From Corallococcus carmarthensis (GTDB lineage: Bacteria; Myxococcota; Myxococcia; Myxococcales; Myxococcaceae), in contig NZ_RAWE01000070.1 of NCBI RefSeq assembly GCF_003611695.1, forward strand, positions 1-43,202: a stretch of DNA of 43,202 bases, written 5' to 3'. The notes under the pieces were generated by a model, which worked only from the letters and a program-made list of their open reading frames with translations, searched no databases and had not been told where the DNA came from. How positions within the stretch are numbered: position 1 is the first letter of the stretch; every line of letters begins with the position of its first letter. Of the stretch, positions 41,325-43,202 are shown piece by piece. The position numbers and the translations under genes were made by a program.

Positions 41325-43202
41325 ATGAGCGACACGGTGCGGTCCCCCGCGGGGCAGGAGGAGGCGAGGTACCGGGCGTTGCAGGCGGTGGATCCGCGCG
41401 CGCCCGGGGCCTTGGAGACCTTCACCACCGGCCTGCATGACGAGAGCTGGCGCGTGCGCCACGCGGCGGCGGAGGGCTTGCGCCGCGTGCCGGACGCGAT
41501 GGGCGTCACCGCCCGGCTCATCTCCGTGCTGGGGGAGCGGGGCGAGACGGGCGCTCGCAACGCGGCGGCCGAGGCGCTGGCCGGCATGGGGCCCGTGGCG
41601 ATGCAGCCGCTGGTGCGCCTGCTGGAGCACGAGGATCCGGATCAGCGCAAGCTGGCCGCGGACATCCTGGGACAGCTGGGCCAACCGGACGTGGAGGCGG
41701 TGCTGCTGCGCGCGCTCTCCGACGACGACCTCAACGTGCGCGTGGCGGCCGCGGAGGCCCTGGGCCGGATGGGCGGGGATGCGGCGGCGCGAGCGCTGGA
41801 AGGCCTGCTGGACACCCCGACGTCCCTGTTGCGGCTGGCCGCGCTGGAGGGCCTCGCGTCGCTCAAGCGCGCTCCCCCATTGGAGCGGGTGATGACGCTG
41901 GTGGAGGACCCGGGGTTGCAGCGCAGCGCCCTGCGGCTCCTGGGCCTCTACGCTCCGGGCGTGTCCACGGAGCGCATCTGCCGCGCCCTGGCCTCGCCGG
42001 TGCGCTCGGTGCGCGAGGCGGCCCTCGTCGCGCTGGGGACGCAGGCCGCGGTGCTGGGCCCGTATGAGCGCGGCGAACTGGACGCGGTGGCGCGCTCGGT
42101 GCTTGGCGGCATCCCGGGGGTGACGGAGCACGTGGCGCAGGCGCTGGACGGCGAGGACGTCCAGGTGCGGGCCGGAGCGCTGGTGGCCGCCGGAGCCCTG
42201 GGCGAGGCGTCGCTGGCGGTGGCGGTGGCGGAGGTGGCGCGCGAGGACCGGCTGCTGCGCGAGGTGCTCTTCACGCTGGGCCAGCTGGGGCCTGACGGAC
42301 GGCGCCTCCTGCTCGGGAGCATGGGCACGCTGTCGCTGCCCGCGCGCACGGTGGCTGCCGAGGCGCTGGTGCTGCTGGTGGACGCGACGTCGGTGCCGGA
42401 GCTGTGCGCGCTGCTGGAGTGGGCGGAGGACGACCTGCGCGCGGTGGTGGTGCGGGCGCTGGGGCGCACGCGCTCGCTGGAGGCCGTGGCGCCGTTGGTG
42501 GAGCTGCTCGCGGACACCTCGCTGTCGGGCATGGCGGCGCGAGCGCTGGAGCAGCTGACCGTGGCCCACCCGTTGGCGGCGCTGACCGCGCTGGAGGCGG
42601 CGGTGGAGCAGCGCACGACGCCCGCGGCGGTGGCGGTGCTGGGCCGGCTGGGCGGTGCGCGGGTGCTGCCCGTGCTGCGAAGGATCGCGCGCGATGAGGA
42701 CGCTGCCTGGCGCGCGGCGGCGGTGGAGGCGGCGGGCCGCGCGGACGGAGAGGCGGGCCTGGAGCTGGCGCGCGGCGCGCTGGCGGACGAGTCCCCCAAG
42801 GTGCGCATCGCCGCGGTGCGCTCCCTGGGGCAGCAGGGCGGCAAGGAGGCCGCGACGTTCCTGGGGCTCGCGCTGAAGGACGAGGACCGGGGCGTGCGCG
42901 TGGCCGCGGTGGAGGCGGTGGGCCACGCGGGCGCGAAGGAGCGCTCGGCGGACCTGGAGTCGCTGGTGCGCCACGGTGACGGTGCGCTCGCGATGCTGGC
43001 GGTGCGCGCCCTGACGAAGCTGGGTGCGGTGGGCGCGGGCGTGCTGTGGGACGCGCTCAGCCATCCCGACGCGGAGGTCGTGAAGGCGGCGCTGGCGGCG
43101 CTGGCGTCGGCGGAGGCGTCCGCGGACGGTGTGTCGCTGGCGGTGTCGCTCCTGGGCCATCCGCGCTGGGACGTGCGTGCGGCGGCGGCGCGGGTGCTGG
43201 GG
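41325..43202 (+). CDS. HEAT-repeat protein (5' part, runs off the window end)
   Basis: The ATG at 41325 follows AGGAGG (41312-41317) and opens a frame of 626 codons that is still open at the last base. The product is built from repeated pairs of helices of about 31 residues, of the HEAT/PBS-lyase type: DESWRVRHAAAEGLRRV, DPDQRKLAADILGQLG, DDDLNVRVAAAEALGRMG, ESPKVRIAAVRSLGQQG, DRGVRVAAVEAVGHAG. Such scaffolds bind proteins. In Myxococcus xanthus, the HEAT protein Cpc7 is the partner of a Che-type CheY, a parallel for the position here next to a che cluster. Start is well supported; total length is unknown. Confidence 0.92.
   Translation, partial: MSDTVRSPAGQEEARYRALQAVDPRAPGALETFTTGLHDESWRVRHAAAEGLRRVPDAMGVTARLISVLGERGETGARNAAAEALAGMGPVAMQPLVRLLEHEDPDQRKLAADILGQLGQPDVEAVLLRALSDDDLNVRVAAAEALGRMGGDAAARALEGLLDTPTSLLRLAALEGLASLKRAPPLERVMTLVEDPGLQRSALRLLGLYAPGVSTERICRALASPVRSVREAALVALGTQAAVLGPYERGELDAVARSVLGGIPGVTEHVAQALDGEDVQVRAGALVAAGALGEASLAVAVAEVAREDRLLREVLFTLGQLGPDGRRLLLGSMGTLSLPARTVAAEALVLLVDATSVPELCALLEWAEDDLRAVVVRALGRTRSLEAVAPLVELLADTSLSGMAARALEQLTVAHPLAALTALEAAVEQRTTPAAVAVLGRLGGARVLPVLRRIARDEDAAWRAAAVEAAGRADGEAGLELARGALADESPKVRIAAVRSLGQQGGKEAATFLGLALKDEDRGVRVAAVEAVGHAGAKERSADLESLVRHGDGALAMLAVRALTKLGAVGAGVLWDALSHPDAEVVKAALAALASAEASADGVSLAVSLLGHPRWDVRAAAARVLG

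Noticed and set aside
41115-43160. Long minus-strand frame opposite the HEAT gene
   Set aside because: The plus strand has regular HEAT repeats and a good ribosome site; the minus product is Arg/Gln/His-rich noise.
41325-43202. Tandem DNA repeats in the HEAT gene
   Set aside because: The periodicity is at protein level (about 31 residues) with strongly diverged DNA, so it is not a DNA repeat array.

Overview
The window is high-GC DNA with strong third-position GC bias and frequent GTG and TTG starts. It is almost certainly from a myxobacterium of the Myxococcus/Corallococcus/Pyxidicoccus type: it combines many lipoproteins and two-component proteins, a chemosensory cluster with a HEAT-repeat protein, and a long fatty-acid/riboflavin gene train. 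The assignment is inference from gene content; no database was consulted.

Left part (1-24.8 kb, nearly all protein genes on the minus strand). After the start of a lipoprotein gene (1-107) come tRNA-Arg(CCG) with a clear terminator, a probable lipoprotein remnant, a DUF3626 protein and a GT4 glycosyltransferase with a good promoter. A CNNM/CorC-type CBS membrane protein follows, probably starting at a non-standard ATC codon. Next are a single-domain response regulator, a metallophosphoesterase and a ceramide-glucosyltransferase-like GT. Phosphate uptake is encoded by porin(OprO/P)-pstS-pstC-pstA-pstB-phoU, preceded by a PhoB-like regulator without a kinase and a candidate Pho box. Then come a small membrane protein, SixA, a DUF1634 + TauE/SafE exporter pair, a ClC channel with a coupled small membrane protein, a secreted trypsin-like protease, and a complete phoB-phoR-phosphoesterase operon. 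That operon has an 11-bp direct repeat (Pho-box-like) in front of phoB. A TPR/lipoprotein pair closes this half.

Right part (24.9-43.2 kb, all plus strand). A near-consensus promoter starts a train of DUF177 (YceD)-rpmF-plsX-fabH-fabD-fabG-acpP-fabF, followed by rpiB-glyA-nrdR-ribD-ribE-ribH-nusB. A stand-alone peptidase-M17 N-terminal domain overlaps the end of nusB. A sigma-54-like promoter then precedes cheY-cheA-cheW-cheW, a 74-residue membrane protein and a large HEAT-repeat protein running off the window end.

Functional themes are phosphate starvation sensing and uptake (two PhoB paralogues, PhoR, Pst, PhoU, porin), membrane lipid initiation and elongation, C1/nucleotide/flavin metabolism, and a chemosensory pathway whose receptor and adaptation enzymes are not visible here. 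The most interesting candidates are the che/HEAT module with its sigma-54-like promoter, the duplicated Pho circuitry, the orphan M17 N-domain, and the possible ATC start.
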